Counted from the stretch's first letter, positions 1 through 7,544 are shown. The stretch: DNA of 64,000 nt from Lactobacillus laiwuensis (GCF_019972835.1 NZ_BPPB01000001.1:1-64000); one strand, 5' to 3'. The notes: a model not told the origin generated them from the letters alone. Translations and numbers: made by a program.

Positions 1-31
1 TTTTGTTTTTAGTAAATATTTAGACATAAGA

Positions 32-72
32 AAACCCCCGAATTGGAATCTTTGTCCAATTCCGGGGGTTAA
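32..72. terminator. Hairpin terminator upstream of the deglycase-PTS cluster
   Basis: An inverted repeat of about 15 bp (AACCCCCGAATTGGA and its near-complement TCCAATTCCGGGGGTT, with one bulged base) encloses a 7-nt loop. The T-rich side lies at the left end, so the hairpin reads best as a terminator on the minus strand, but a strong GC-rich stem can also stop plus-strand transcription entering from outside the window. The gene it serves is not visible. Confidence 0.7.
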
Positions 73-214
73 CTTCATTGATAACAGGTTTTTTGTTTGT
101 CTAATCGATTAATATTAAGCATCCATAATTTTTCAAACTTTAATTTTGAATTGTAAGACCTTTTTTACAACAAGTTTGTATATTACAAAAACAATAATTG
201 TAAAAAATTGTAAA

Positions 215-228
215 AGAAAGCGTTGACA
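215..228 (+). promoter_or_regulatory. Candidate cre (CcpA) site overlapping the cluster promoter
   Basis: AGAAAGCGTTGACA matches the consensus TGWAANCGNTNWCA at 13 of 14 positions. Its last six bases are the -35 box of the promoter that follows. A CcpA site covering the -35 box fits carbon catabolite repression of the PTS genes downstream; that role is inference from position. Confidence 0.6.
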
Positions 229-252
229 TATTACATTTATACGCGGTACACT
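223..252 (+). promoter_or_regulatory. Promoter of the deglycase-PTS operon
   Basis: A consensus -35 box TTGACA (223-228) is followed, after 18 bp, by TACACT (247-252) as a moderate -10 box. It is the best sigma-A type promoter in the leader, and it sits between a cre-like site and a GntR-like operator. Confidence 0.55.
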
Positions 253-259
253 AAAATCG

Positions 260-280
260 AAAAGTGGTCCGGATACTTTT
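260..280. promoter_or_regulatory. Candidate GntR/HutC-type operator
   Basis: An imperfect palindrome has AAAAGT at its left end, ACTTTT at its right end and GTGGTCCGGATAC in the middle. The core resembles the GTGGTCTAGACCAC operators bound by HutC-subfamily GntR regulators. It lies just downstream of the -10 box, about at the expected transcription start, where a bound repressor would block transcription. The likely ligands are one or both GntR regulators encoded at 4584-6051. Assignment to a particular regulator is inference. Confidence 0.5.
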
Positions 281-311
281 TAGATAATATTTTTTAACGA
301 GGAGAAAATTA

Positions 312-1325
312 ATGAAAGGTTATAGTGAAGAAACTTATAAGCGTGTTTTGACAGGAGCTGTAAATCAGATTCCTAAAATTAATAATGTTGTTGATAAACT
401 TTCTAGCAATGGTTTTTCAAATATTTACTTAGTAGGTTCAGGTGGAACTTTTGCAACAATTGGTTCACTTTCTTACATGTTTAAAGAAAATTCTAAACTT
501 TCAGTTCATCATGAAATTGCTGCAGAAGTTGTTAAATTACATCCCAAAAATTTAGATAAAGATTCGATACTAGTTTCAGCTTCACTCACCGGTACAACAA
601 AGGAGACAATCGATGCAGTCAAATATGCTAATAGTGTTGGTGCAAAGACGATTGGATTTACGGGTGATGAAGACTCAGAATTTGCAAAAACTGTAGATTA
701 TGCGTTTGCAGGAGAAGCAAGTAATGACAACTTGGTGGAAGTACTTGAAATACAGTTCTTCGCCTTGGGTGCTCGCTTTATGAAAAATAATGGCGAATTT
801 CCTGAGTATGATATTTTACTTGATACACTTAAAAAAATGCCAGATACTTTATTACAAGTAAGAAAAGACGCTGATGCAAAAAGTAAAGAATTTGCAGAAA
901 AGCATAAAGATACTAAATTCCATATGTTTGTTGGGGCAGGTAACACTTGGTGGCAAACATATGAATATGCAATGTGTGTTTTGGAAGAAATGCAATGGAT
1001 AGCAACTAAATCAATAAATGCTGCAGAATTCTTCCACGGAACTGTTGAAATGACTGATAAGAACATGAGCTTTGTTCTACTTAAGGGTGAAGATAATTCT
1101 AGACAGTTAGTAGACAGGGTTGAAAAATTTGTAAGACAACATAGCAACTACGTAACGGTTCTAGATTCAAAAGATTTCAAGTTGGAAGGGATAAAAGCTG
1201 AAACAAGAGAATTCGTTGCTCCAATTGTCTTGTCAGCTGCTTTAGAGCGTATTAGTACCCATATGGAAGAAGTGACAGGTCATTCACTTGAAATAAGGAG
1301 ATATTATAGAAAAGCAAACTATTAA
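312..1325 (+). CDS. frlB: Fructosamine-6-phosphate deglycase, FrlB/GfrF-type SIS protein
   Basis: This 337-residue cytoplasmic protein has two SIS (sugar isomerase) folds. Visible landmarks are the phosphosugar-binding turn VGSGGT (residues 41-46), the serine/threonine-rich loop SLTGTTKET (91-99), the segment AAEFFHG (about 237-243) and a C-terminus ending in RRYY plus six residues. FrlB has comparable EFRHG and RRYY segments, whereas glutamine-fructose-6-phosphate transaminase carries an additional amidotransferase domain absent here. Family members cleave fructoselysine-6-phosphate or related glycated amines into glucose-6-phosphate and the free amine. The gene begins with ATG after GAGGAG and leads an operon with PTS IIB, IIC and IID genes, matching the gfr arrangement of Salmonella. 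The exact amine substrate cannot be read from the sequence. A glucosamine-phosphate isomerase-like role is the main alternative. Confidence 0.65.
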   Translation: MKGYSEETYKRVLTGAVNQIPKINNVVDKLSSNGFSNIYLVGSGGTFATIGSLSYMFKENSKLSVHHEIAAEVVKLHPKNLDKDSILVSASLTGTTKETIDAVKYANSVGAKTIGFTGDEDSEFAKTVDYAFAGEASNDNLVEVLEIQFFALGARFMKNNGEFPEYDILLDTLKKMPDTLLQVRKDADAKSKEFAEKHKDTKFHMFVGAGNTWWQTYEYAMCVLEEMQWIATKSINAAEFFHGTVEMTDKNMSFVLLKGEDNSRQLVDRVEKFVRQHSNYVTVLDSKDFKLEGIKAETREFVAPIVLSAALERISTHMEEVTGHSLEIRRYYRKANY

Positions 1326-1360
1326 TTTATTAAATAAAATAAAGATTGGAGGGTATAGAC

Positions 1361-1840
1361 ATGATAAAACTTATGAGAGTTGATGAAAGACTGATCCATG
1401 GTCAAATAGCTTTTGCTTGGACAAATGCTATTGGCGCCAATTGTATTTTCGTAGTTAATGATGATGCAGCAAACAGTCCTTTTAGAATTGCATCATTAAA
1501 ACTTGCATCTCCCCCTGGAGTGAAGTTGGTTATAAAAAACGTTAATGATGCTAAAAAGGCTTTGTCTGGAACAGCAATTGATAAATATAACATTTTTTTA
1601 CTAGTTGATAATATCAAGGATGCCTTAGATTTAGCACAGTCATCAGATAAAATTAAACATATTAATCTTGGCAATATCAAAATGGCAGAGAATAAAAAGC
1701 AAGTTACTAATTCAGTTTTTTTATCTGATGAAGAATTTGAATATATTAAATCTTTAATCAAGCTGGGAGTTGAAGTTGAATGCCGCGCAATACCAGAAGA
1801 TAGTAAGGTAGATCCTTTAGGAGGTAAGGAGAATGCTTAA
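1361..1840 (+). CDS. PTS mannose/fructose/sorbose-family IIB component
   Basis: A cytoplasmic phosphocarrier of 159 residues. The conserved segment DERLIHGQI puts the phosphorylated histidine at residue 13, as in other mannose-family IIB proteins. It accepts phosphate from a IIA domain and passes it to the sugar carried by the IIC/IID membrane pair. The ATG at 1361 is preferred over an upstream TTG at 1346 because GGAGGG (1348-1353) stands 7 nt before the ATG. Its 3' end overlaps the next gene by 8 bp. No IIA domain is encoded in this cluster, so one must be supplied from elsewhere. Confidence 0.9.
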   Translation: MIKLMRVDERLIHGQIAFAWTNAIGANCIFVVNDDAANSPFRIASLKLASPPGVKLVIKNVNDAKKALSGTAIDKYNIFLLVDNIKDALDLAQSSDKIKHINLGNIKMAENKKQVTNSVFLSDEEFEYIKSLIKLGVEVECRAIPEDSKVDPLGGKENA

Positions 1841-2579
1841 ATGCATTTTAATCGGCTTATTAGCTGCCATTGCATCACTTGAAGAGTGCACCTTTGGTGC
1901 TTCAATGATGATGAGACCCTTATTTACAGGACCTTTTGTGGGCCTAATACTAGGAGACGTAAAAAGTGGTATCATTTTCGGTGCAGTTTTGGAATTGATG
2001 TTTATGGGCTCTATTATGGTAGGTAGTGCTACACCACCTGAAGTATATTCTTCAAGTGTTCTCGGAATTGCAATAGCTATTATGAACCATGCTGGTGTGG
2101 GTACAGCAGTAGCTCTTGCTTTACCTGTTTCTGTCTTTTTGCAAATGTGGCGGAATTTTGTATATGCCGTACCCGCAAGTTATGGGGGAAAGAAAATAGA
2201 AGCTGCAATTGATCATCATGACATAAAAACGGCTAAAAGATGGCATATTTTTTGGATGCCAGCTTGGATAGCGATTCCATCAGGACTCTTAGTTTTCCTC
2301 TCAACTTATTTTGGTGCTGGACCAATTAACAAGGTAATTGACTTAATTCCTAAATTTGTCACACACGGATTCGACGTGGCTGCAGGAGTATTATCTGCTG
2401 TGGGTATTGCTTTGTTGATCAAGATGATGGGAAACAAGAAGTTAATGCCGTACTTGTTCTTAGGTTTCATAGCAGTCGAATATTTGAAGATGGATATAAT
2501 TGGTGTAGCAGTCGCAGCTTTGTGTGTGGCTCTAATAGCTGTTAACAATATGAAATTTGACGAAGGCGGTGACTTTTAA
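1833..2579 (+). CDS. PTS mannose-family IIC component (membrane channel)
   Basis: A 248-residue integral membrane protein with several hydrophobic helices and the family features EECTFGASMM near the N-terminus and GAVLELMFMGSIMVGSATPPE around residues 50-70. Mannose-family IIC proteins form the transport path together with IID. The start overlaps the end of the IIB gene by 8 bp, and the stop overlaps the ATG of the IID gene (TAATG), so translation of the three PTS genes is probably coupled. The substrate is inferred from the neighbouring deglycase and is not readable here. Confidence 0.88.
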   Translation: MLKCILIGLLAAIASLEECTFGASMMMRPLFTGPFVGLILGDVKSGIIFGAVLELMFMGSIMVGSATPPEVYSSSVLGIAIAIMNHAGVGTAVALALPVSVFLQMWRNFVYAVPASYGGKKIEAAIDHHDIKTAKRWHIFWMPAWIAIPSGLLVFLSTYFGAGPINKVIDLIPKFVTHGFDVAAGVLSAVGIALLIKMMGNKKLMPYLFLGFIAVEYLKMDIIGVAVAALCVALIAVNNMKFDEGGDF

Positions 2580-3412
2580 TGGATAAAAGTTTAAAGAAGG
2601 AACAAAATACTAAACCATTAATAGGTAATAAAGAGTTACGTAGCATGTTTTGGCGCTCTTTTCTAATACAATCGTCATGGTCATTTGACAAGATGATGGC
2701 CTACGGTCAAATGTACGGAATTGAGAGATCTCTTCGAAAAATTTATCCTAATGATGATGACTATTATGATGCATTAAAGAGGCATTGTGAAACCTTTAAT
2801 GTCACACCTCATATTTCTCCTTTCATAATGGCAATTTCAGTTGCAATGGAAGAAAAAAATGCTCAGGATCCAGAATTTGATACTTCTTCAATAAATAAGG
2901 TCAAAATTGGCCTAATGGGGCCACTTTCAGGAATTGGAGATTCATTCTTTTGGGGAACCTTTAGAGTTATAGCCGCCGGTATTGGCATAGGCATAGCTAA
3001 GCAAGGCAATATTTTAGGCTCAATTTTATATTTCTTAATTTATACATCAATTCATTTTATTGCAAAATGGTTATCAGCAAAGTATGGTTATTCTTTAGGT
3101 ACCAAATTTTTAAATCAAGCTGAAGGAAACCATTCTATTGAAAAATTATCTTATGGTGCTTCAATTTTAGGACTAACTGTTATTGGGGCTATGATTGGAA
3201 CTATGGTAACACTTAATGCTAAATTACAATTCAATCTGAGTGGTACAGTTACCAAACTGCAAAGTATTTTTGATCAAATTTTTCCAGGTCTTCTACCTTT
3301 AGGAGTAACATTCTTTTGTCTGTTTCTGCTGAAAAAGAATGTCAAGATGATATATATCATTTTAGGAATTTTTGCTTTTGCAATATTAGGTAGCTGGGTA
3401 AATATTTTTTAG
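2579..3412 (+). CDS. PTS mannose-family IID component
   Basis: A 277-residue protein of the IID family that partners IIC in the membrane. It has the typical soluble N-terminal half with RSFLIQSSWSFDKMMAYGQ (about 23-41), the signature GLMGPLSGIGDSFFWGT (about 112-128), and hydrophobic C-terminal segments. The ATG overlaps the IIC stop codon. An imperfect hairpin follows the stop, separating this gene from the EutH-like gene. The sequence is intact and of normal length. Confidence 0.9.
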   Translation: MDKSLKKEQNTKPLIGNKELRSMFWRSFLIQSSWSFDKMMAYGQMYGIERSLRKIYPNDDDYYDALKRHCETFNVTPHISPFIMAISVAMEEKNAQDPEFDTSSINKVKIGLMGPLSGIGDSFFWGTFRVIAAGIGIGIAKQGNILGSILYFLIYTSIHFIAKWLSAKYGYSLGTKFLNQAEGNHSIEKLSYGASILGLTVIGAMIGTMVTLNAKLQFNLSGTVTKLQSIFDQIFPGLLPLGVTFFCLFLLKKNVKMIYIILGIFAFAILGSWVNIF

Positions 3413-3420
3413 TAATTAAT

Positions 3421-3483
3421 AAAAATTAAGACTAATGAAACACTATGATTTGTTTAAGTGCTGTAGTTAGTCTTAATTTTTTG
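3421..3483 (+). terminator. Long-stem hairpin between the IID and EutH-like genes
   Basis: AAAATTAAGACTAA (about 3422-3435) pairs with TTAGTCTTAATTTTTT (about 3467-3482), with about 31 nt between the arms and a T-run at the end. It looks like an intrinsic terminator with a large loop. It could lower, rather than abolish, transcription into the EutH-like gene 20 bp further on, for which no separate promoter was recognised. Confidence 0.6.
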
Positions 3484-3502
3484 CTTTTTAAGGAAAATAT
3501 CA

Positions 3503-4594
3503 ATGAATATCAACAAACTAATTATATTTTTAATGCTAATTTCAATGGTTATTGGCGCAGTAGACTACTGTTTTAATAATAAATTTAAGTTAGGTGATCA
3601 GTTTAAAAGAGGAATGATGACTATGGGTCAGTTAACCTTATCAATGGCAGGAATAATAATTTTCACTCCAGTAATTGCTAAACTTTTCGAACCGGTCATG
3701 TTACCCTTTTTTAAATTTTTGGGAGCAGATCCTTCACTTTTTGCTGGCTCGCTTTTTGCTATAGATATGGGAGGGTTTCAACTGGCACAAAATTTAGCAT
3801 TAAACAGACAAGTAGGTCTTTTTTCAGGGATAATTTTATCATCCATGTTAGGTGCAACGTTAGTTTATACCCTACCAATTGGTTTAGGAATTATTAACAA
3901 AGAAGATAATATTTTATTTGCTAAGGGTATCTTATGCGGTATAATAACAATTCCTTCAGGCTGTTTTATAAGTGGATTGATAATGGGACTGCCTTTGAAA
4001 ACTCTTTATAATAATTTATTACCAATAATGATATTTTCTATATTAATAATTATAGGTCTTAAATATTTTCCTAACTGTTCAATTTTACTATTTAAAGTAA
4101 TTAGTAAATTGATTGTTATCCTAGCAATTTTCGGGCTTGTAATTGGAATTTTTCAGGAAAAAACAAATATAGTTTTTTTAAGAGGGTTATCTTCAGTTAA
4201 TGACAGTATGATTACCGTTTTTAATATAGCTTTTACTCTTTCTGGAGCGTTTTGCTTATTGTCAATTTTAACACGTTGTCTGGAAAAGCCATTACGGAAA
4301 ATTGGGAAAATAATGAAAATCAATTTTACTTCAATTGAAGGATTAATTTCTTCTTTAGCTAACAATATTGCGATGTTTACATTATCACCAAAAATGAATA
4401 AGCGGGGAAAAATAATAAATTTTGCCTTTTGTGTGTCGGGTTCTTTTATTTTTGGTGATCACTTGGGATTTACTGCGGTAGCAGCAAGTAATATGATCTT
4501 GCCCATGGTTATAGGTAAATTAGTTAGTGCAATTTTTGCAGTTCTTTTGGCATTATGGATTACAAGAAAAAGCGAATACACTCTTAATGGTTAA
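3503..4594 (+). CDS. EutH-family ethanolamine permease homologue
   Basis: A hydrophobic 363-residue protein with about ten membrane helices. Recognisable EutH features are GRGMMTMGQL-like text near residue 36-43 (here KRGMMTMGQL), the block GADPSLFAGSLFAIDMGGF (about 74-92), the run SSMLGATLVYTLPIGLGII, the loop GIITIPSGC, and FGDHLGFTAV near the C-terminus. EutH proteins facilitate diffusion of ethanolamine across the membrane, usually inside eut operons. None of the other eut genes (ammonia-lyase, microcompartment shell) is nearby. Here it follows a fructosamine deglycase and PTS genes, so it may carry the amine released from, or related to, the PTS substrate; this is inference. The ATG has AAGGA about 8 nt upstream. 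Its 3' end overlaps the convergent GntR gene by 11 bp. Confidence 0.75.
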   Translation: MNINKLIIFLMLISMVIGAVDYCFNNKFKLGDQFKRGMMTMGQLTLSMAGIIIFTPVIAKLFEPVMLPFFKFLGADPSLFAGSLFAIDMGGFQLAQNLALNRQVGLFSGIILSSMLGATLVYTLPIGLGIINKEDNILFAKGILCGIITIPSGCFISGLIMGLPLKTLYNNLLPIMIFSILIIIGLKYFPNCSILLFKVISKLIVILAIFGLVIGIFQEKTNIVFLRGLSSVNDSMITVFNIAFTLSGAFCLLSILTRCLEKPLRKIGKIMKINFTSIEGLISSLANNIAMFTLSPKMNKRGKIINFAFCVSGSFIFGDHLGFTAVAASNMILPMVIGKLVSAIFAVLLALWITRKSEYTLNG

Positions 4595-5312
4595 ACTTGA
4601 CCTCGTAAGTCATTTCCATATCGTATAAATTCATATAGCTTTCGGTATATTCTACTATGTTTCCCATGGCATCCGCAGTTGTAAAATTAATCTTAAAGAT
4701 ATATTGATCATCTTCAAGGTTTAAAAGCTTTTGTATTTTTTTATTAGGTTCAATGGTCGTAATATATTGTTGAAACGAAATCGGTTTGTGTCCCTTACTT
4801 TCCATATAATCATACAAACTAATGTAATTAAAATCAGTTATTAAGAAGTCAGAAAAAAATTTTTCGGGAACGTAAGTATTTTCAACTGCAAAAGGAGCAA
4901 GATCAGCAAAACGCTCTCTTTGGACGCCCACAACTTTTTCTCGATCATTAAGGTTTAATTTCTTTAAAAAAAAGTTTGTACTGCAATCTTCATAAAAATG
5001 AATTATTTTAGTCGACACTTGTTTTCCGCTATCTTTTAAGGCATCTGTTAAAGAATTTGAACCAGAAAAAGCAAACTCGGAATATTTACTTTTTCTAGCA
5101 ACAATAAATGTTCCTTTTCCCTGAACTCTGAATAACAAATCATGATTAACCATATCAGAAATAGCCCGGTTTGCTGTACTTTTGCTGACTTTGAATTTAT
5201 GAGCAATATTTCTGGCACTTAAAAACTTTTGTCCGGGTAAGTAGTTTTCAGTTTTTATTAAATTTATAAGTTTGGACTCTAACTCTTTATAAAGAATCTT
5301 GCTTTTATTCAA
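4584..5312 (-). CDS. GntR-family (HutC/UTRA) transcriptional regulator
   Basis: The product, of 242 residues from a TTG start at 5312, has an N-terminal winged helix (FLSARNIAHKFKVSKSTANR) and the motif VQGKGTFIV, followed by a UTRA-type ligand domain with the usual RERFAD and YDYMESKGHKP segments. The TTG overlaps the stop codon of the upstream regulator (TTGAATAA), with GAAGG 5 nt before it. A longer form starting at ATG 5357 would overlap the neighbour by 53 bp and add residues with no family match. It probably controls the divergent deglycase-PTS operon through the operator at 260-280. The effector is likely a phosphorylated sugar or glycated amine, as in FrlR-like proteins (inference). 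Confidence 0.85.
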   Translation of the reverse strand: MNKSKILYKELESKLINLIKTENYLPGQKFLSARNIAHKFKVSKSTANRAISDMVNHDLLFRVQGKGTFIVARKSKYSEFAFSGSNSLTDALKDSGKQVSTKIIHFYEDCSTNFFLKKLNLNDREKVVGVQRERFADLAPFAVENTYVPEKFFSDFLITDFNYISLYDYMESKGHKPISFQQYITTIEPNKKIQKLLNLEDDQYIFKINFTTADAMGNIVEYTESYMNLYDMEMTYEVKFNH

Positions 5313-6051
5313 GAAAGCCTTCAACCTTTCTAAAAATTTGATCAGCTGGCAAAACATTAACTGACTTATCAGCTTTTGTATATTCTAAAGAATAAAAAAG
5401 TACTTTTTTATCATTAGTAATAAAACGACATTCTCTTTTTACAACTTTATTAATATTTTGTTCCAATTTCAAGAAATTCTTAGTTTCTTCTTCAGGTGAA
5501 ATCAATTTTACAGTTGCTCTTATTTTATTAACTTGTAAATTTAAATCATCTAAAACCATGTCAAAAATTTCATTATTGATAGGTAAAAAGTTTTCTAATA
5601 ATTGGTATGGGAAATAATAAAATACAACAGATTTAATATCGCTATCATCAGAAAGTCTGGAATATTTGACACAAATAATAGGAGTTTCATTTGAAATTCC
5701 TAAAATTGAACCTAGATATTGATTAGCTTTTTGTTTTGAACATACAAAGTTTGCTTTTCTATTTTTTTCAAAATTCTCACCATAAACAGATTTTAAATCT
5801 TTTTTAAAGCCATTTTCTATCAAAATAGGATCAATCTTACGTTTACTAATTTTATACCCGACTGATGGAATTATTGTTAACATATTCTGCTTTTGTAATT
5901 CAATAAGAGCTTTTCGGGCAGTACCTCTTGAAATATTATATAATTGGGCTATTTTTCTTTCATAAATAAGATCTCCCGGCAAAAATTCACCTGCAAATAT
6001 TCTCCATTTAATATCATTTTTTACGTTTTCTATTTTGTTTAGGGTAGCCAT
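5305..6051 (-). CDS. Second GntR-family (HutC-like) transcriptional regulator
   Basis: A 248-residue protein with an N-terminal GntR winged helix (GDLIYERKIAQLYNISRGTA, about 26-45) and a C-terminal domain fitting UTRA folds, though more diverged than its neighbour. The wing lacks the usual GxGTFV text and reads IPSVGYKIS instead. The gene lies directly upstream of the other GntR gene, overlapping its probable start by 8 bp, so both are made from one transcript. Two different regulators in one unit could respond to two ligands or act as a heteromeric pair; nothing in the sequence decides this. Confidence 0.8.
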   Translation of the reverse strand: MATLNKIENVKNDIKWRIFAGEFLPGDLIYERKIAQLYNISRGTARKALIELQKQNMLTIIPSVGYKISKRKIDPILIENGFKKDLKSVYGENFEKNRKANFVCSKQKANQYLGSILGISNETPIICVKYSRLSDDSDIKSVVFYYFPYQLLENFLPINNEIFDMVLDDLNLQVNKIRATVKLISPEEETKNFLKLEQNINKVVKRECRFITNDKKVLFYSLEYTKADKSVNVLPADQIFRKVEGFLE

Positions 6052-6184
6052 TTTTTCCTCTAAATGAAACTGATCAAATTTAATTCACCTTTATTTAAAA
6101 ATTATACTACAAATAACTTAAATCAAAGAATTGATAAATTTGCACAAATCTCATGTTATAAGTAATATCTCTTAAAAATATTCC

Positions 6185-6222
6185 TAAAAAAATGCCTTAA
6201 TATTGATTGAATATTAAAGCAT
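6185..6222 (-). terminator. Terminator of the aminotransferase gene
   Basis: On the minus strand, ATGCTTTAATATT and AATATTAAGGCAT form a stem of about 13 bp around a CAATC loop, followed by seven T. It lies 56 bp beyond the aminotransferase stop and isolates it from the GntR pair. The rest of the 226-bp gap (6052-6277) holds the AT-rich leader of the GntR pair and a 15-nt direct repeat (ATCTCTTAAAAATAT) at both sides of the hairpin. Confidence 0.8.
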
Positions 6223-6277
6223 CTAAAAAGGTTAATATATTAAGAGAATAGAAGGCAAATCTCTTAAAAATATCATT

Positions 6278-7381
6278 TTATTTATAATTTAAAGTATAGT
6301 CTACACAGGCAATAATCTTATGCATACCTTTAAATAAAGCATCTTTTTCGGTAGATAAGGAAATTCTAAAGTATCTGTCAGAATACTCGAAATCACTACC
6401 CTTGGCAACAATTACATGAAAGTGGTCTTCTAAGAGTTTATAGTACAAATCAACATCTTTGATTTCATCAGGAATTTTAATAAACATATATAGGCCTCCT
6501 AGATACTTTGAGGAAGCAAAATATTTACTTGTAGAAAGCAAATTAGTTAGTTTTTTACCTCTTTGTCCAATCTCTTCAATATGATGGGTATATTGATCTG
6601 GTTCTTCTAAAATTATTTCACCAATGAATTGACTAATAGTTGGGGCACTAAAAGTGATCCCCTCATTATAATAACCGTCCCGTTCAATAATACCGGCAGG
6701 AGCAATCACATAGCCTAGACGTATTCCTGGGATAGCAAAAGTCTTGGAAAAACTGCTGACTAATATTTGATGAGAAATGTCAGTTGAGACTGGTTGATAC
6801 TTATAGGTGCTCGGATAGTCACTATAAACATGATCATCAACTATAAAAATATTGTTTTCCTCACAAAGTTTATTCAAGAAGTTACGGTCTGTTTTTGAAA
6901 TAGTCGCACCAGTAGGGTTATTAGGATAGTTAATGATAATAGCCTTGGTATTTCGATTTACTGCGTTTTTGATTTGGTCTTTTGGTAATGCAAAATCGGG
7001 AGCCTCTGATTTGACTATCACTGGCTTTGCGCCTACTCCTGCAATTAAATTTAAGTACGAAGGGAAAAAGGGAGCAATAACTATAATTTCATCACTTTGA
7101 GATTTGATGATTGACTTTAAGGATAAAAATGCACCATGTAAGCATGACACTGTGATTTGGATGTTATCTACATCAATATCTTTTATGCCATATTTTTCTT
7201 TGTAATATGTCACAATCTCTTTTCTGAGTTTTGGCAGACCCATACCTGGAGTGTATCCGTTGCCTTCTTTTTCAACTCGTTTCACAAGTTTGTCAATTAT
7301 TCTTTTGTTTATTCCAGAACGAAAATCCCCAATAGATAAGTCAATGTAATCCGATGGTAGTATATTAACGTCTAAGCTCAT
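6278..7381 (-). CDS. Class I/II pyridoxal-phosphate aminotransferase
   Basis: A 367-residue fold-type I PLP enzyme. NYPNNPTGA (151-159) and the aspartate in IVDDHVYSDYP (D182 region) bind the cofactor, SSFSKTFAIPGIRLGY (209-224) provides the Schiff-base lysine K213, and a C-terminal RISLS motif supplies the substrate carboxylate-binding arginine. The family is aspartate/aromatic aminotransferase-like (AAT subgroup I); the amino acid substrate is not determined. It is a single-gene unit with its own promoter at 7419-7447 and terminator at 6185-6222. AAAGAAAGG about 10 nt before ATG acts as ribosome binding site. Proximity to the amine-related cluster may be coincidence. Confidence 0.85.
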   Translation of the reverse strand: MSLDVNILPSDYIDLSIGDFRSGINKRIIDKLVKRVEKEGNGYTPGMGLPKLRKEIVTYYKEKYGIKDIDVDNIQITVSCLHGAFLSLKSIIKSQSDEIIVIAPFFPSYLNLIAGVGAKPVIVKSEAPDFALPKDQIKNAVNRNTKAIIINYPNNPTGATISKTDRNFLNKLCEENNIFIVDDHVYSDYPSTYKYQPVSTDISHQILVSSFSKTFAIPGIRLGYVIAPAGIIERDGYYNEGITFSAPTISQFIGEIILEEPDQYTHHIEEIGQRGKKLTNLLSTSKYFASSKYLGGLYMFIKIPDEIKDVDLYYKLLEDHFHVIVAKGSDFEYSDRYFRISLSTEKDALFKGMHKIIACVDYTLNYK

Positions 7382-7418
7382 AATATATTAACCTTTCTTT
7401 AAGTAAATTATTGTATAA

Positions 7419-7447
7419 ATCATATTATTTAATTCGAAAAAGGTCAA
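7419..7447 (-). promoter_or_regulatory. Promoter of the aminotransferase gene
   Basis: On the minus strand TTGACC (7447-7442) and TATGAT (7424-7419) are separated by 17 bp, 38 bp before the start codon. Just upstream, AACTTGAATT is repeated with an 11-bp period (7490-7499 and 7501-7510), a spacing that puts both copies on the same DNA face and could serve a regulator. Confidence 0.6.
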
Positions 7448-7544
7448 ATTGCACAAAAATAAATTCAGGTCTAATTTTTCACATAATCGAACTTGAATTA
7501 AACTTGAATTTTTGAGTAAGACAAATAAATTTATTTTTAAGAAT

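Noticed and set aside
698-1147. Minus-strand frame inside the deglycase gene
   Set aside because: Shadow of a real plus-strand gene, with no independent support; the same applies to other long overlapping frames in the window such as 13584-13980 and 52459-52977.
6121-6277. Direct repeat ATCTCTTAAAAATAT and a shared TTGCACAAA motif near 6141 and 7449 as common operator
   Set aside because: Both are AT-rich and short, with few copies; chance is a sufficient explanation in this composition.
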